A stretch of 64,000 nt of DNA from Clusia tigrina (lineage: Eukaryota; Arthropoda; Insecta; Diptera; Clusiidae), in NCBI GenBank assembly GCA_920105625.2, contig OV050033.1, positions 9,032,001-9,096,000 on the forward strand, read 5' to 3'. The position numbers and the translations under genes were made by a program. Below, one piece after another: positions 12,195 to 25,289 of this stretch; the stretch's first letter is position 1, and each line of letters starts with the position of its first letter. Below the pieces are notes generated by a model. That model saw nothing but the letters and a program-made list of their open reading frames with translations, made no database searches and had not been told where the DNA came from.

Positions 12195-15100
12195 ATGAAA
12201 GCGTCGTAACTCTCAATTTATACTTCAATGTGAAAGTAAATAATAAAATAGATTATTAGTGGTTAAATAATTATCTTTCATACTTTCCAAGTTATCGTCA
12301 TGTCTCTCTTGTTGAACAGATTGTAGTTGGTTTAAGAAGGATTAACATTTTCTTGGAACTGCCACGACGTAGAGCGGCATTCGATATTAAAATCCCCATT
12401 AGAGCCCCGAGTGTACGATGGAGTAGCGATCACCATTCCTTTGCAAGGATATCTAGGACTACTTTTCAACGCAAGCACTCGTTCCACACACGTTTTCTCC
12501 TCACTTGTGGTGCAACCATAATGCAGCGTCACTTTTTTCACATTCACTGCTGTAGACGATTGTGCTGCCAACTTGCTGACCACATTCACTTGTACTGGCA
12601 ATTCGCAGTTGGAGCCCCTGAGAAGCCTGCTTTATATGTTCTAATATCCTTTTGATTACACAATTCTCCAATTTCAATTTGCACAAAGTTTCGCGGTGAA
12701 ACTTTTCGTACACACACGGAAAATGAACTTGCAAGAAGTTCGGTTCCGGCAGCGCCACTCAGCGCCGGATGCGGTTGTGCTGCGGCTGCCGGTTTGTATT
12801 TGCCACATACCCGCAGCACTCGCAGTTAGGCTAATAAGATTGCTGCGGAGCCAGCAAAATGCAAATTTAAGTAAACTCAGCAAATGTCAAGCACTTAATT
12901 GAGAGCTGTGGCAAAGAAGGCGCGCGCGTTGACGGCGTTGCATGCAACACAGCAACAGTCGAACAGCGACAAAGGCGACGCCACAGTTCCACGGCCACGC
13001 AAGTGTACGCCTTGTAATTGTAGTCGACCTTCCGCCTGCCTGCCTGCCTGCCTGCCTTACTTGCGTGCCGCCGCGCTTGTTGCACTTTTGGCTTATTTGG
13101 TAGTTTTCTTGCATGCACACTTGTTGGTCCTTCTGAGAGTTTGGGGCCATTATCCACTTCCGCTGGAGATATCATCTCTTGCTTTGGGAGTGGGTCTGTG
13201 TGTGAGAGCTCTTCGTTTATTTGTTATGCAGCAGTTTGTTTTTGGGTGAGGGGTGGTGTATGCACCCACTTGTGTGTGTGTGAGTGCGATTTATTGCGGT
13301 CGCTTCGTGTTTATTGGGGTTTTCTCGGGAGTGGTTTGCGTTGCAAGCTTCGGCAGCCGCCCGTGGAAAGTAGTGAATAAATTGATTCAATTTTAGTTGA
13401 GCAGCAAATTTTATTAGTAGCCAAGAATAATAGCGCTCCACTGGCGGAATACTAAACCGATATTATTGGAACATGGATGTTGGCCAGGCGATGGTTTTAT
13501 TGCTCGTACTTTATTCTATTCTCTTCTCTCCCAAATAGTTTTCAGTTGTGAGGCAAAAATAAAGCGATAGTTGGCAAATTTTATTCATAAGCGGCAAAGG
13601 TCATGCGGAAATGAGTGTCTTGGTACGAGCAAAAGGAAGAAGGAAGCCGGTCGCTATGGGACTTTTGCACGCCAACGCAAGTGTGATTCATTTAACGAGC
13701 CGTATTCGCGCAATGTCCTGATGTCATAACTTATATTCACATACATAATATATTCTTCCATCATCCTCTTGTGTGCTCCGCTTCAACGACGGAACCACGC
13801 TTTTAAATTGTGGTAATTTATGTGCAAAGTCGGAGCTCAATTCGCCGGAGTGTTTTGTTCAACTTTATGGTGCACACATTTGACCAATTGTATCCCAATT
13901 CATCGAGTTATTGAGCAGTATTGTACTCAATTCACTCTTGGGACAAACACCAATCAACCAAAATGGGATTAGATAAGAAACAAAATATCCCTACTATAGA
14001 GGCGAGTATAGCTAAGGACCCAAACTGTTTATTTCAACGCCCTGCATGGGAAGAGGAGGTTCTTCCTAGTAGTTAGAAGCAGAATGTGGGTAGGCCGGAG
14101 AACCGCCGAAGAAGCAACACAGCAAATAGAGTAATGCACTTACTTTCTGAAGATGGTGTGATAGATCATTACAAGAATGTGATCAGAAGATCAGCTCCAT
14201 TTCCGGAGTCAATTTACTCACATATGGCAGTCAGTCCTAACTTGTTGTAAATGGTATAGAAGTTACAAGCGCTGTCCTTGTGCTGACTATCACCATCTTT
14301 AAGTAGAAGAATTTTAGTCAGTGCTGTAACGGCGCCACACCCTGGTATCACAACGGGCCATTAGGTGTGCCCAGGTATCCTTTTCGTAAACTATGCTGCC
14401 ACTTCTACCTACCTACCTACACAAGTTACTGAGCTGAAATTTAGCAACACTATAAGATGAGCTCCTTAACTTTTAGGGCTTTTTGAACCATTCTCAGTTT
14501 CCACACTCCCATTTCCACCATTTCATTTCCCACCCGCCCACATTCTTAAAATAAGCTTACCTCACATACCACAAGAGTTATTTTACTCAAATTTTGTATG
14601 GAGTGAAGCTTGAAACCCTTGAGTTGAATTCACTTGGACACTCCTTCATTGGTACTCCCACTTGATTCAAAGATATATATCTTAGGAACCAAAATAGTTA
14701 TGTGGGTAAAATATTCTAAGGACTCCTGCAGTTGCTTCTGTGTAAGTGCTCCAAATTGCAATTGGTGGGAAAATTTAAAAATTTAGTGAATCCTTTTCCT
14801 GAATCTTCATCCTCAGCATGGTATGATTTGCTTGTCAATGTGCTTCAATTAGCTAAACAAATACACTATTTTATTCTTATATTCTTATTTGATTGAGTCA
14901 GGATAATTTTTAATAACATCCTGCACATTTCTGAAGTGAATTCCTTTTTCTTGTGCACCTACCTTGGAAACTGTGGAATTGTGTACAAATTGTGTGAGCT
15001 GCAGGACATACGAGAAAACGCAACTTTGCCAATTAAGAAACTTTATTAAAATTCTGCAAAATAGAAGAAGCGAATCGCATTATGAAGCTGAAACAAGGAT

Positions 15101-15737
15101 AAGCTCTGTTGCAGCAAAACCTTATTAAGAACATTAAGTAAATTAAATTGTGAAGTCAAGCTACAAATTGGTTGAGGGGCGAGGCAGAAGAGAAAATAAG
15201 TTTTGAGAGCTAAAAAGTACTCAATGGGGAAATAAAACATGATGGGCTGACACTGAAAGGAAAGGAAATGAATCAATGCTATGACGCACAAAACCAAAAA
15301 TAGCAATAAAAATAAAACAGAATGAGTTGATAAATAAATAAAAAGAAGACAGTAAAAAACAAAGGACCAAAAAATTAGACGCACAAAATTTGTCGCTCAA
15401 AATTAGTCGAAAGGGCGGCACCCCTTCGAAATGTGAATCTGCGTCATTCTTAATAGAAATAAGATGGTATCGTTGAGGAGGACATATTTTAGGTCAGGTC
15501 ACATGGGGGTCAAGTGCGACTTAATTTTGCAATAATTTTATCATCCAAATATTGCTTGAAAATCTGTGTGGCTCGTAACACCGTTCAGAATTCTACAGGA
15601 ACCTCGTCTCTTCCAGATCGATTATATGGAAATTTGGAAACAAATTAATTTATTTAATTTAGAAAGTAAAAACGCTGCTACAGTGCTAATTGTGAGACGT
15701 ATCAGAAAAAAAACGATTCATCAGAAAACACCTCCTT
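12195..15737. other. Gene-less stretch
   Basis: Mixed sequence, including a (TGCC)n tract at about 13035-13056. Around 14040-14120 a minus-strand copy of the 'ggccggagaaccgccgaag' retrotransposon tail may be present, and a (CTAC)n tract near 14403-14421 may be the 3' tail of a small retroelement. Overlapping open frames around 12.3-13.4 kb on both strands show no domain and no consistent splice structure. Confidence 0.4.
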
Positions 15738-15935
15738 CGACCAATCGCGATTCCTGTTTTCACTAGCCCAGGTCCTTCAGTTCTTATGCGGTCTACCGTA
15801 AGCAATGGTTTCGAGGTTGTGGAGCGAAATTTTACCTTTGTTTTGTGTCGGCGATGCCTGATTGTATTGAGACCAATGCTAGTTCCTTTTTGAAAAGTTT
15901 CTCCTTAGCTTCCCGCAGCCACAGGGTGGAATTCC
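15738..15935 (-). mobile_element. Tc1-like transposase fragment, inverted copy of the 11.3-11.6 kb region
   Basis: The reverse complement of this stretch matches 11400-11600 closely: it shares 'gcgattcctgttttcactag', 'gtccttcagttcttatgcgg' and 'aatgctagttcctttttgaa' (as read on the plus strand here). It therefore encodes the same HTH/linker part of the same Tc1 family in the opposite orientation. It is truncated on both sides. Confidence 0.7.
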
Positions 15936-16280
15936 TTTTTCTGTGTACATCGTGAATTTCAATAGGTACAACAACAGTGAACATTGAAAAGTGAGTAAAG
16001 TGATTAAATAAATAAATAAATAAACTTAACTATTCTAATTTAACTAAGCGATTGTTTCATTCCCACACAATCCAGCGGTACGAATTCGAGAATTGAGAGT
16101 TAGCATAAATTGTCAGGAGGGCAATTTTGTAACAATATATTTCATTGGTGTACTATTGCCTGATCATTTTGTCAAGTCAAAGAACTCAGTAGTCAGTACT
16201 CCTTATATTTTCATTAAATTTATTTGTATATTAATTAAATAATTAAATAAAAATGTGCCGCATACAAATGTCCAAGAAAA
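15936..16280. other. Gene-less stretch
   Basis: AT-rich, with a short (AAAT)n tract near 16006-16024. Nothing else seen. Confidence 0.4.
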
Positions 16281-16605
16281 TAGGCAAATCGAAATTGACT
16301 TCAAGGAAATCGTGATTGAAATAATGTCTACCCGATGTCTACTAATATTTTCACTTTAGTTTATCAGAACCAAACTGACTTCAAGGCAATCGTGATCGAA
16401 ATAATATTTCCCCGATGTCTACTAACACTTCCACTTTGGTGTATCAAAACCAAACTAACTTCAAGGCAATCGGTTTCGAAATAATAATTCCCCGTGATCT
16501 GCTAACATTTTCACTTTGGTGTAGCAATTGGAAATTGACTTCAAAGCAGATATGATCGCAATATTATTTTCCCGATGTCTACAAACATTTTCACTTTGGT
16601 GTTCA
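16281..16605 (+). repeat. Four tandem copies of an 80-bp unit
   Basis: The motif 'aaa.tgacttcaagg.aat' recurs at about 16291, 16371, 16452 and 16531, each followed by 'cccgatgtctactaa' and 'ttttcactttggtgta'. Copies differ by several substitutions. Confidence 0.8.
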
Positions 16606-17094
16606 ATGCTTTCATATACAAAACTATAAAAACTGAAATATAAAATATGCAGAACTATTCAGATCAAAGTTAATTAAGATAAAAGCCGAAAAGTATGCAA
16701 CGATTAATCAGCCACAAGCAGAGCAGAGCCAAAGAAAATCGTGAAAGTGTCTTGCAAATTTGGTTCTATCCCAGCAGACAATTAGCAGCACTTTCTGCGA
16801 AATACGACATATTGAGAGGCATGTTGGGTTCAAGACCGCTGGTGAGATGTCAAGGAATGCTGCTGTTCAAAACTGATCCTGTTCGAGAGTATTTCTTACA
16901 GTGTGATAAACTCAGTGTACTTTTTCGGTGGTAGCATGTTGCTCTCAAAACCCGAATTGGTGAGTAGGTATGAGTTCTTTCTGAAGCAGTACTGGTTAAT
17001 CTGGTTAAGCTGACTCAATATCAGATTTTCAAACATTGACAATAACCGGCAGAAAAGTTATCGTCCTATACGATGCAATTTCTTCTTCTGGTGT
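16606..17094. other. Gene-less stretch next to a retrotransposon fragment
   Basis: It may be the 3' continuation of the reverse-transcriptase relic that lies immediately to the right on the minus strand, but I recognise no further motif. Confidence 0.35.
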
Positions 17095-17284
17095 TTTCCT
17101 AGCAGCCAATAAAGCTTTCTGAATTTTATTTCCAGTTCCACTTTTTCTTTTTCATATGATGTTTTCATCGAATCTGTGGGTCTATGGTCGGCAAAAGTGG
17201 CGGTTAGTTGGTTTGGAGTATACCAACTACTCTCGTGTGAATAAGAGATAGAGAAGGGGCCCTAAGACGCTTCCCTAGGGTACA
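17095..17284 (-). mobile_element. Jockey-type reverse transcriptase fragment
   Basis: Minus-strand translation from 17284 gives KGVP(stop)GSVLGPLLYLLFTRE, which is the GVPQGSVLGPLLY block of non-LTR reverse transcriptases with the Gln codon changed to TAG. After a one-frame shift it continues TPNQLTATFADH, the region of the catalytic FADD box with the last Asp changed to His. The element is dead, and nothing recognisable lies immediately upstream. Confidence 0.78.
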
Positions 17285-18520
17285 CCTTTATTTAGAGAGG
17301 AAAATGCATTATCCTATGAGCTTATGCAAGTATTTAATTTCTAAAGGAAATGAGGCAGAAACGCCTCCTTTTCGCATTAGAATAGTGTTAGCAGAAATCG
17401 TTGTTTTCCAGTACTTCTTAATGAACATGATTATACAAATGTTAATCAGGTCAAAAACAATCCTGTAGCATATTCTGACACCTCCTGTACCTACTGGGGT
17501 GCCAGAGCACTCACACAAACACACACACTCGCATCGCACACACAAAAAGTTTGCATGCTGAAATTAATTACGAAATACAAATAATATTAACAACTTAAAC
17601 GGCGGATATGGGAGGCGGAAGCGGAAATGAGGGCGGAAACAGCAACTAAAATTGAAGCAGAAACGCGTGTAAAAGCAAACAGAAGCCTCATTGAGCAAAA
17701 TCACGCAAACGAATTGGCGCTGCCGCCCTCTCGAAAGTGCGAATATGAGTTTTGAATGATGAAGATAGCTCGCTCGGCACGGAGCCATCATCGTCATAAA
17801 TTCATTAATTGCTGCGGTATCAAAATTACGCGAAATGACGACAACGATAATGATGGGAGCAGGCCATTGACGGCATCAGCAGCGTGGCCAGCAATTGCGT
17901 CATCACTGGGGCGCAAGCAAAATACTTGTTTACATTTGGTGGAATTTAGTTGCAGAGGGTTTCTACGTGATTTATGTACGTAGGTGCGCCTTGGAGTGTC
18001 TAAAAAGAGGTAACGCAAAAGGATACTCGTGGCTAAGCTAAGCCAGTTGATGAATTATGAAAGGACGCCGTTTTGCTGTACAGTGTGTTGCGCGCTGGCA
18101 CACTTCCACGCTATTGTCATGCAAAACTGTTTTGTTCGCGGACAGCGCTGCCTGAGAACGGCATTCTGAAATTGTAGACGCTTTAATGTAGTCATCCTCG
18201 CAGTGGGAGCAGGGGAGGGGTGTTTGTATTGCATAAATTTCCACAGTTGCTGTTATGACGTCTCATATGTCTTGCTACTAATATAACTGTGTAAAATATG
18301 TGCTTGCAACATGATTGTTTATAATCTGACTGGGTATAAAAATAGCTGAGAAAAAAGTGGAAATTCATGTAAATCAGCTGTGGATACACAGGATGGGGTT
18401 CGGGACAAAAAGCACCTGCAAGTCCACATAAGCAGCGAACCAATCTAAGTACGCACAGGAACAAAGCGAGATGAATACATTCACTCTATACAGCTCCTCC
18501 CATAAATTTCCCCAAAAGAA
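17285..18520. other. Gene-less stretch
   Basis: It contains a CA-rich tract at about 17514-17542 and otherwise unique-looking sequence with short opposed open frames. No domain recognised. Confidence 0.4.
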
Positions 18521-19002
18521 TCATTCGTGTCATGTGTTTAGGGTAACGTGGTCACGTTTCGAATCAGATGTGGGCATGGTTTATATTTCTTATGACACAT
18601 TCTTCGTTGGTTAAACATGAAAGTCCACAGATAGTCAGCGAAGGAGAGCCCGACCGGATTATCCTCTCAGGACTTCACGTTTAGGTAATACGTCTCACCG
18701 AATGAGAACATAAACCATTGAACTTGACTGAGTCTTTGCATGCATGTCCTCACAGTATGATAGGAACCCCTTCACTGATATATAAGCGCCTTACATTCTA
18801 CAGCGACCCACTACTGCACAGAAATATTTCGTAGAATTGACAATTTTTTAATGAATCACATCTTGAAATGAGCAACACTTGTATTGAAAATTACTCATAC
18901 GCACCAATGCCCAAATACGGGACATTTCTCAATATTTCTCCTGAATAAACTGCATGATTCCTTCTGTACACTGCTAAGTAAATACACATAAATTTTGCCT
19001 CC
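18521..19002. repeat. LTR-like direct repeat, copy 1
   Basis: This 482-bp block is repeated in the same orientation at 20581-21059 with roughly 85-90% identity by eye. It begins 'tcattcgtgtcatgtgttta' and ends near 'cataaattttgcctcc'. It holds a TATA-like 'gatatataagcg' near 18778-18789. Two similar blocks in direct orientation are typical of LTRs, but no PBS, polypurine tract, TG/CA ends or gag-pol coding is visible between them. Confidence 0.75.
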
Positions 19003-20580
19003 TGAAGTCCGCATTCCCTGCAACCTGCACGAATTTTAGTGTGCGAATTGTTCGCTTTAAAGGGAAATAAATTTCCCACCATTTCTTTATCGAATAAAGC
19101 GTATTTCACGTGGCAGCTGACAGTTACACGCTTTCCAATCTTCTACATTTCCACTTCACTTAACCATGGCATTTCGGTTGTGCTCCTTGCGGATTACGAG
19201 TACTTCTGTTTGCGTCCATTTGCGAAAACATGTTTGCCAGGTGCATTGGTGTAAATTAAATCGACAACTAAACCAAAGTGATGCAGTGGCCGGATTGCAT
19301 TTTATATTGGATTCTATTGTTTAAGTTCTTCTTTTGCGTACGGAACAACTTTTGTGTTATAAATCAAATTAGAGTAAGCAGAGCTTTATTCAAAATTAAG
19401 GCCACATCCCAGGATGGAAAATTGCATTACTTAGCAGACAACTGTGTAGCGAAAGCAATCCCATAAAAGAAGGAAGAAAACAGAGAAAGAGCCACATCAC
19501 TACATGCCTTTCATAAGTAGTCTGGATAGATTAGGACGCTTAAAGGTGCCTAAAAAATCCGACGGAATCACTATTAACTCTTCTAGAAAACAACTGCGCC
19601 GAGATTGGTACAAAACTCCACCAATCAAGTCCTTCATTCATTAGTGGCCACCAATTGGCGATAATGCCAACTGGGCTTTTACATTTTTTGTAAGGATCAA
19701 CGGGGGTGAATATAAATTACTCCAATTGCTTTAGTCTGACACTTGTAGTGAAGATCAGCGGGAAGGAAGATCATTTCGCTGTCTTCTGAAAGTAGCTTTT
19801 CTTTTAACAAAACCTCACAGAGAGGAAATAGTACTTGGATATAAGCTAAACACCACATAAAAGCATTATCGATGATACCAACTCCCTCATGTAATTCATA
19901 AAGCAGAATCCAGGGATACCAACTAGGGGGCTTTTACCCAATTTGGGATCATACTTGAATAAGTTGAGGAATTGGGGAATGGAATAAAATGTTGGGAACT
20001 TCAAGAATTTATCGTATAAGCATAGTGATGAGCTTTTTTAAGAATATTGTTCTGGGTGAATACGTTCTACACTACGAATAGAATATACCACATAAACTAT
20101 TGCATACTTTTAGGCTCTCATTTATGTTTAGATATGAGAAAGTAGATTTTGTGGAATTCGAGGCAAAATTGGGGAATTTGAACCTGCAAATTGGGGAGCT
20201 CATAAAATTAAGTTGACATCCCTGCTAGGAAGCCTCACTATATAATTTATAAGGCATATGGAACCCTTTTACTATTACTATAAACTAAGAACGATTCTTT
20301 GGCAATTACCGTGTTTACATTACATATATTTAAGTAGATATGAACGTTTGGGAGCCACGTGGGTACGCCGTGAATGACTGAATCCCAATTGCAGTAAGTG
20401 TTATTATAGTATAGTGTAATTTTTATCATCCTAGGGGCAACAGTTTTGCAGTTATAACAAGTTGCTTGCAGTGGTCACAAAGAGAGCCTCTAAAATCGGT
20501 GGTGCAAGCTTATAACCTAGGCGGACTCTTGGTTTACCAGACAATGTCAAACTCCAGGTCCAAGTACGGGAATCTGAATT
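19003..20580. other. Sequence between two direct repeats, no recognised coding
   Basis: 1.58 kb flanked by the two 480-bp direct repeats. No gag, protease, RT or integrase motif is visible in any frame, so it is either a non-autonomous element or ordinary sequence within a local duplication. Confidence 0.4.
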
Positions 20581-21059
20581 TCATTCGTGTCATGTGTTTA
20601 GGGTAACTTGATCACGTTCCTAACCAGATGTGTGCGCGGTTTATATTTCTCATGTCACATCCTTAGTTGGTTAAACATGAAAGTCTACAGGTAGTCACCA
20701 TAGGAGAGCCCGACCGGACTATCCTCTCGGGACTTCTCCTTTAAGTAATACGTCTCACCAAAGGAGAGCATAAATCATTTAACTTGGCTGAGTCTTTGCA
20801 TGCATGTCCTCACAGTATGATAAGAACTCCTCCGCCTTATATAAGTGCCTTATATTCTACAGTGGCCCATTGCAGCACAGAAATATTTCGTATAATTGAC
20901 AATTTTTCAATGAATCATATCTTGAAATGAGCAATACTCGTATTGAAAATTACTCATACGCACCAATGGCTGAGTGCGGGACTTTTCTCAATGTTTCTCC
21001 TGAAAGAACTGCATGTTTTCTGTTATACTGCTAAGTAAATATACATAAATTTTGGCTCC
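20581..21059. repeat. LTR-like direct repeat, copy 2
   Basis: Second copy of the 18521-19002 block. The TATA-like 'tatataagtgcc' and the downstream 'acagaaatatttcgta' are conserved. Differences are mostly single substitutions plus a few short indels. Confidence 0.75.
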
Positions 21060-24000
21060 AGTCTCTAGAATTTAGTTTCTTTAGTTTACTCGACAATTGT
21101 TAAGTGGTTCTTTCGAAGTATGTAAGTGTATACCATTAGCCACATTTTAGTACTAATTAGTAGGAGCTCTCTGTCAGCTTGTGCATTACGGAGATACGTT
21201 TTGACAAGATACCGACAAAAATCTAGAAGACAATAGTAATATATAATATACATAATATAATATAAAAGTATTTCTTTATGAATCTGTTGACAGACAAGTC
21301 ACACTGTAGGTGCAAATGTGATTACGCCACCGTAATAATTGTCGGAAGAAGAATAAGTGAAAATATGTTGGCAGATCTTAAAGTTATTTTGGACGTACTA
21401 ATGTCCTCATCACATATATTTCAATTAATGGTAATATTTCCTAAGTAGATATTAAGTCTCAGAAAGCAGCAGCACACCCACAATGAACCTTCCCAGGAAT
21501 TGCACTACGGTAATTGCAGGTGGTGAACTCACTGATACTGCCTCAGTTACCCCTCTTCTTTGTTCCGTTAAATAATATTATATAATATAATTAAATGTAG
21601 AAATCTGCTAATGACTGAGATTTCCCATTTGTTTTATTATATATTCGCCAGCTCTGAATCACTTTAGACTTTTCATTTATTTCCCAAACTATCATCCTCA
21701 TCATCATCGTCAGTCGAACATAATTGTATACAAAACCGCAAGCCGCCCTTTTCACCACATCCCATCATTATTATTGCCATTATTATCAGCTCATCAAAAA
21801 CAAATGAAACAATTTCAATGCTGCAGAATTTGACTTGCCAAAGTTTTCACCCCAAAAGCCCGAAAAAAGAAACCTCCGACCACCCGGACAAGAACATTTA
21901 ATAAAGTTTCATGTTGCGCCATGAGTCACACGCCCCACCAGCACGTTGAGATGAGTTGAGTTCTTTTGAAATTTGCATGCCAAGCGGCAGATCGCGGTGT
22001 TGCAGTCAGTCAGTCAGTCACTGAGAGGAGGAAAACAAAGGCTACAAGACAAGAAAAGGAACCACAACCAGTAACATCACCAGTACCATACCAAAAAAAA
22101 AAAGAAAGTAAAAAGTTGCAAAATGAAAGCGCAACTACCGCTCTTAAAATTCCCCACGCAGCGATACGAAAATTATTTACAAAATTTGGGACGGCGTGTG
22201 CGGGGGGAGAGGGGCCAGCGAGCTGCCACAAAAGATGCAATTACAAGCGTCCAACAGTCGCGCATTCGTCATACGCGCTACCCACGACAAGACAACGTGG
22301 GCCCTTCTTGTGTGTTGGAAAGCGCCAACAACGCTCGGCACAATAGATCATTTTCAGCTCAGTGGTGTGGAGTGCAGTGCAGTTCAGTGCATTGGAGTGG
22401 GGTGAATATGTGCAGCAGCGGGAGTGGCGTGTGCGCACTTCCAGCACAAACAAAGAAACATCAACCAACACGCGATAACGCAAGATGTCTCAGTGACTGG
22501 CTGACTGATTGCCTGCTGCGTGGCTGCGTTGGCAGCGAGTCAGCGAGAAGACGCACGCAGTCAGCCAGTCAAGCGGCAGCCTTGAGGGTCGCTTGCACCG
22601 CATTACATTCGCCTTGGCTCATTTTGTTGCGCTTCGCTCTGCTTGGCTTCGTATGCGTTGCATACTTTTGTGCTGAATTGAATGTTGGCTGTGGCGGCAG
22701 GACGAAGAAGAAATAAATACTTGTAAAGTATAAAATAAGAACGCGCAGTTTGCCAGGCAGCCACATTTGATTGACCTATTCAAATGTCAAATTGAAGGAC
22801 TGAAAGGGATGTGGCGGCACATTGCAACGAGCGACGACAGTAATGGCCGCAGTTCAAATGCAACTCCTTGCGCCACTCACCATCTCTGACTATTTTTACG
22901 TCTGTCATTTGCAGTGCCGTGGCTGGCAGCGTTTATAGATATCCTTCAAATGATGATTGCGAACGTACGAGTATGTAGTAATGCCTGCCTGCCTGCCTGC
23001 CTTCCTAGCTACCGCTGTGGACAACCACCCCTGCACAGATACCATTCTGGCTCCTTCCTTGGCACTCTTCTCTGTGCGGTACCGTGTGCGTGGGACAGCT
23101 ACGGTTGTTTAAAATTTAATCACCTCGCGCACCAGTGTCGTCGCACAATTGCGGATAGAAATCCGCAGTAATTCCACAGGAAATGGTGTCGCTTAAAAAT
23201 TCAGGAGCAAGAACAAAAGCAAAAAACTGCTGACGGGTCATAGGGGACTATTCTGAGAGCACTACAAGGGAGATTCGTTATATGTGTTTAACTCAGAGGA
23301 ATGCATATCGAGTGGAAAACAAATAATCCCCAAAGGTCTTCAGAATAATCTGCGGAAAAGTCACACCAGAGGTTCAGAATACTTTGGAATATTGATGGTC
23401 AAAATATGAGATAAGATCAATGAGGATAAAAAATCCCCTGGGGTGCAGGGGTTACTAACATAGTCAATAGTCTGCTAAATTACACGTAACACTGTATTCA
23501 TTCCCTTGTATTAGCTTAGTCAATGACTGTTTGATGAAGGGGATATTTCCTCAAGAGTCGGCACTACAATGTCTTGTGTTGATGCCGAACCCTGCCACAC
23601 TACTTGGAGAGCCGTTCTAATAAAGTCCTCGGAAAAATATAGGAGTGCATAATATGTGAGATGCTTATTAGAGAGAAGAGGAATAATATCGGAGTTGTAT
23701 AGTGATAGATAATATAATGACAATCATCAAAAGAGTAGCATTACTGATTAATATTGAAGATCTGATAAAAGTCACTTTCAGTAGGCATGTTATCACACAG
23801 GTGGTCTAACACGTTGGTGTGATGATAAAGGATCAACTGGACTCTTGCACTTACATGGGGTGAGCCGCCCAAAAGGTTACAAATGCAAAGAAGATCAAAC
23901 AAATCCTGCGTTTTATTAGGGATGGTGTCACGAGTGAGGTAAAAGTGCTGGGTTTCGCGGTGGTATCGCAATGGACCCATAGGGTCTGAGTGAGTTGGTC

Positions 24001-24262
24001 TGTAGACTGGCTGCCAAGAAAACCTAACCTAACCGTAGGATCTATAAAAGATGTTGACATTTGAAAGTGAGCCAGGGAAACATTCCCTGTAGTGTATATG
24101 TGAGAGCTAGATAAGAAAACATCCCGACTTACTTTCTAAGATATAGTCACCATCTCAATTGCAGTAAAGTGGACCAAAGCAGTGGTGTGCAAACTTTGTT
24201 GAAGTTGCAGAATGTCCTGTAAACTGAATATTCGGTCCCAGGACTAGATACACTCCAAAACC
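21060..24262. other. Gene-less stretch
   Basis: It contains a cagt-rich tract near 22007-22020, a (TGCC)n tract at 22982-23002 and a 197-codon plus-strand frame at 22123-22716 that I do not believe is coding (no domain, S/R/C-rich composition, no supported splice partners). The 22.0-23.1 kb part is more GC-rich and complex than its surroundings and could hold an untranslated exon. Around 23.8-24.0 kb the sequence ends in 'cctaacctaacc', a common tail of fly retroelements. Confidence 0.4.
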
Positions 24263-24570
24263 CTTGGGAAACTCCCCAAGCATTTTCCAAGCAAAAATCC
24301 ATCAAAAGATGTGCATAGACAGCTTGTGTAGAAAATACAGAAGACGGGACATAGCCATACTATTGGACAGTCCAGCTACCATTCAAGCACTAAGATCTTA
24401 CGAAGTAGACTCTAAATTAGCTCAGGGGTCTAAGTCTTCAGAAACTAAACCAGCTAGGCAAAGATAACAACGTAGGCCTCTACTGGGTCCCAGGATATAC
24501 AGGGATCCATGGTACCGAGCAGCCAGACACACTTCCCAGGGAAGGAGCTTCCACAAAAATAATAAGTCCA
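24263..24570 (+). mobile_element. RNase H domain fragment of a Jockey/R1-type non-LTR retrotransposon
   Basis: Plus-strand translation shows FQAKIHQKMCIDSLCRKY, then DIAILLDSPATIQALRSYEV and, after a frameshift, LNQLGKDNNVGLYWVPGYTG followed by IHGTEQPDTLPREGAST. This is the ribonuclease H domain: the expected block is '(D)SQAAI.AL....V.S.L......L..L...N.V.L.WVPGH.GI.GNE.AD.LAREG'. Catalytic features are damaged (GH to GY, GNE to GTE, AD to PD) and the frame is broken. The sequence to about 24900 may be the rest of the same element. Confidence 0.8.
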
Positions 24571-25289
24571 GAACCTTTTTGTGGGCTAGGAACAGGAGTA
24601 TGGGGAAACGTACTTGGAGAATATAAAAACAGTGCAACACAGAAACCACGTAGGCTTAAGCCACGTAGGCTTAAGACAATCTAAACTCTTGTTAGGCAAT
24701 TACAACAGCAAAAGATTTGAGTCTTGTATTGGACTATCCAATAAGAGATTGAGAATTTAAAGTGGGCTTCTGAAATAACATCGGAGCAAGCTAGGAATTG
24801 TAGCAAGTCCCATGTGATGAGGACACTGTGAGGAGGAAGCTGTGAGGAGGATACTGTGAGGAGGATACTGAATAACCAGAGACATAATTGGAATTTCTGT
24901 GGCATTGATGCACAACAAGAGAAAGCACCTGGGTTATTTTCATGTACTCGGTAGGTCAATAGCACAATTTGAATTAGCCGACATCCTATTCCCAGAGGGT
25001 ACTCCAACATATCTGTTTTTTTGGTCGCAGTACTTCACACACCCCCTTATACATTACATTACATGTCCTGTAAAAAATTATGTGCTATATCTGTGGATCC
25101 TCCTGTGCAAAATAAACCAAATCGTCGTTGTATTGAGGGAGAATTTGTCAATAAATTGCTAGATGTCAATCATTCCTGCCTGGTACAATTCCTTTCTCTA
25201 TCAAGTGACTACATTTTCATTCCTTTGGAGGAGTTATTTCAATAGAAAATAACTTAGTTTTCAATCGTAAATTGGACGAGCGATTTCCC
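24571..25289. other. Probable 3' continuation of the retrotransposon relic, otherwise no gene
   Basis: The sequence carries a duplicated 'aagccacgtaggctta' near 24656-24674 and a 'gaggagg(a)t/actgtga' triplication near 24823-24862. I see no further recognisable domain. Confidence 0.35.

Noticed and set aside
22123..22716. 197-codon open frame on the plus strand
   Set aside because: Lies in a GC-richer stretch where overlapping frames on both strands are also open; S/R/C-rich with no recognisable domain. It could be part of an untranslated exon, but not a supported protein.
24016..24033. 'cctaacctaacc' as a telomeric (TTAGG)n repeat
   Set aside because: Only two units, and flies lack TTAGG telomeres; more likely the end of a retroelement.
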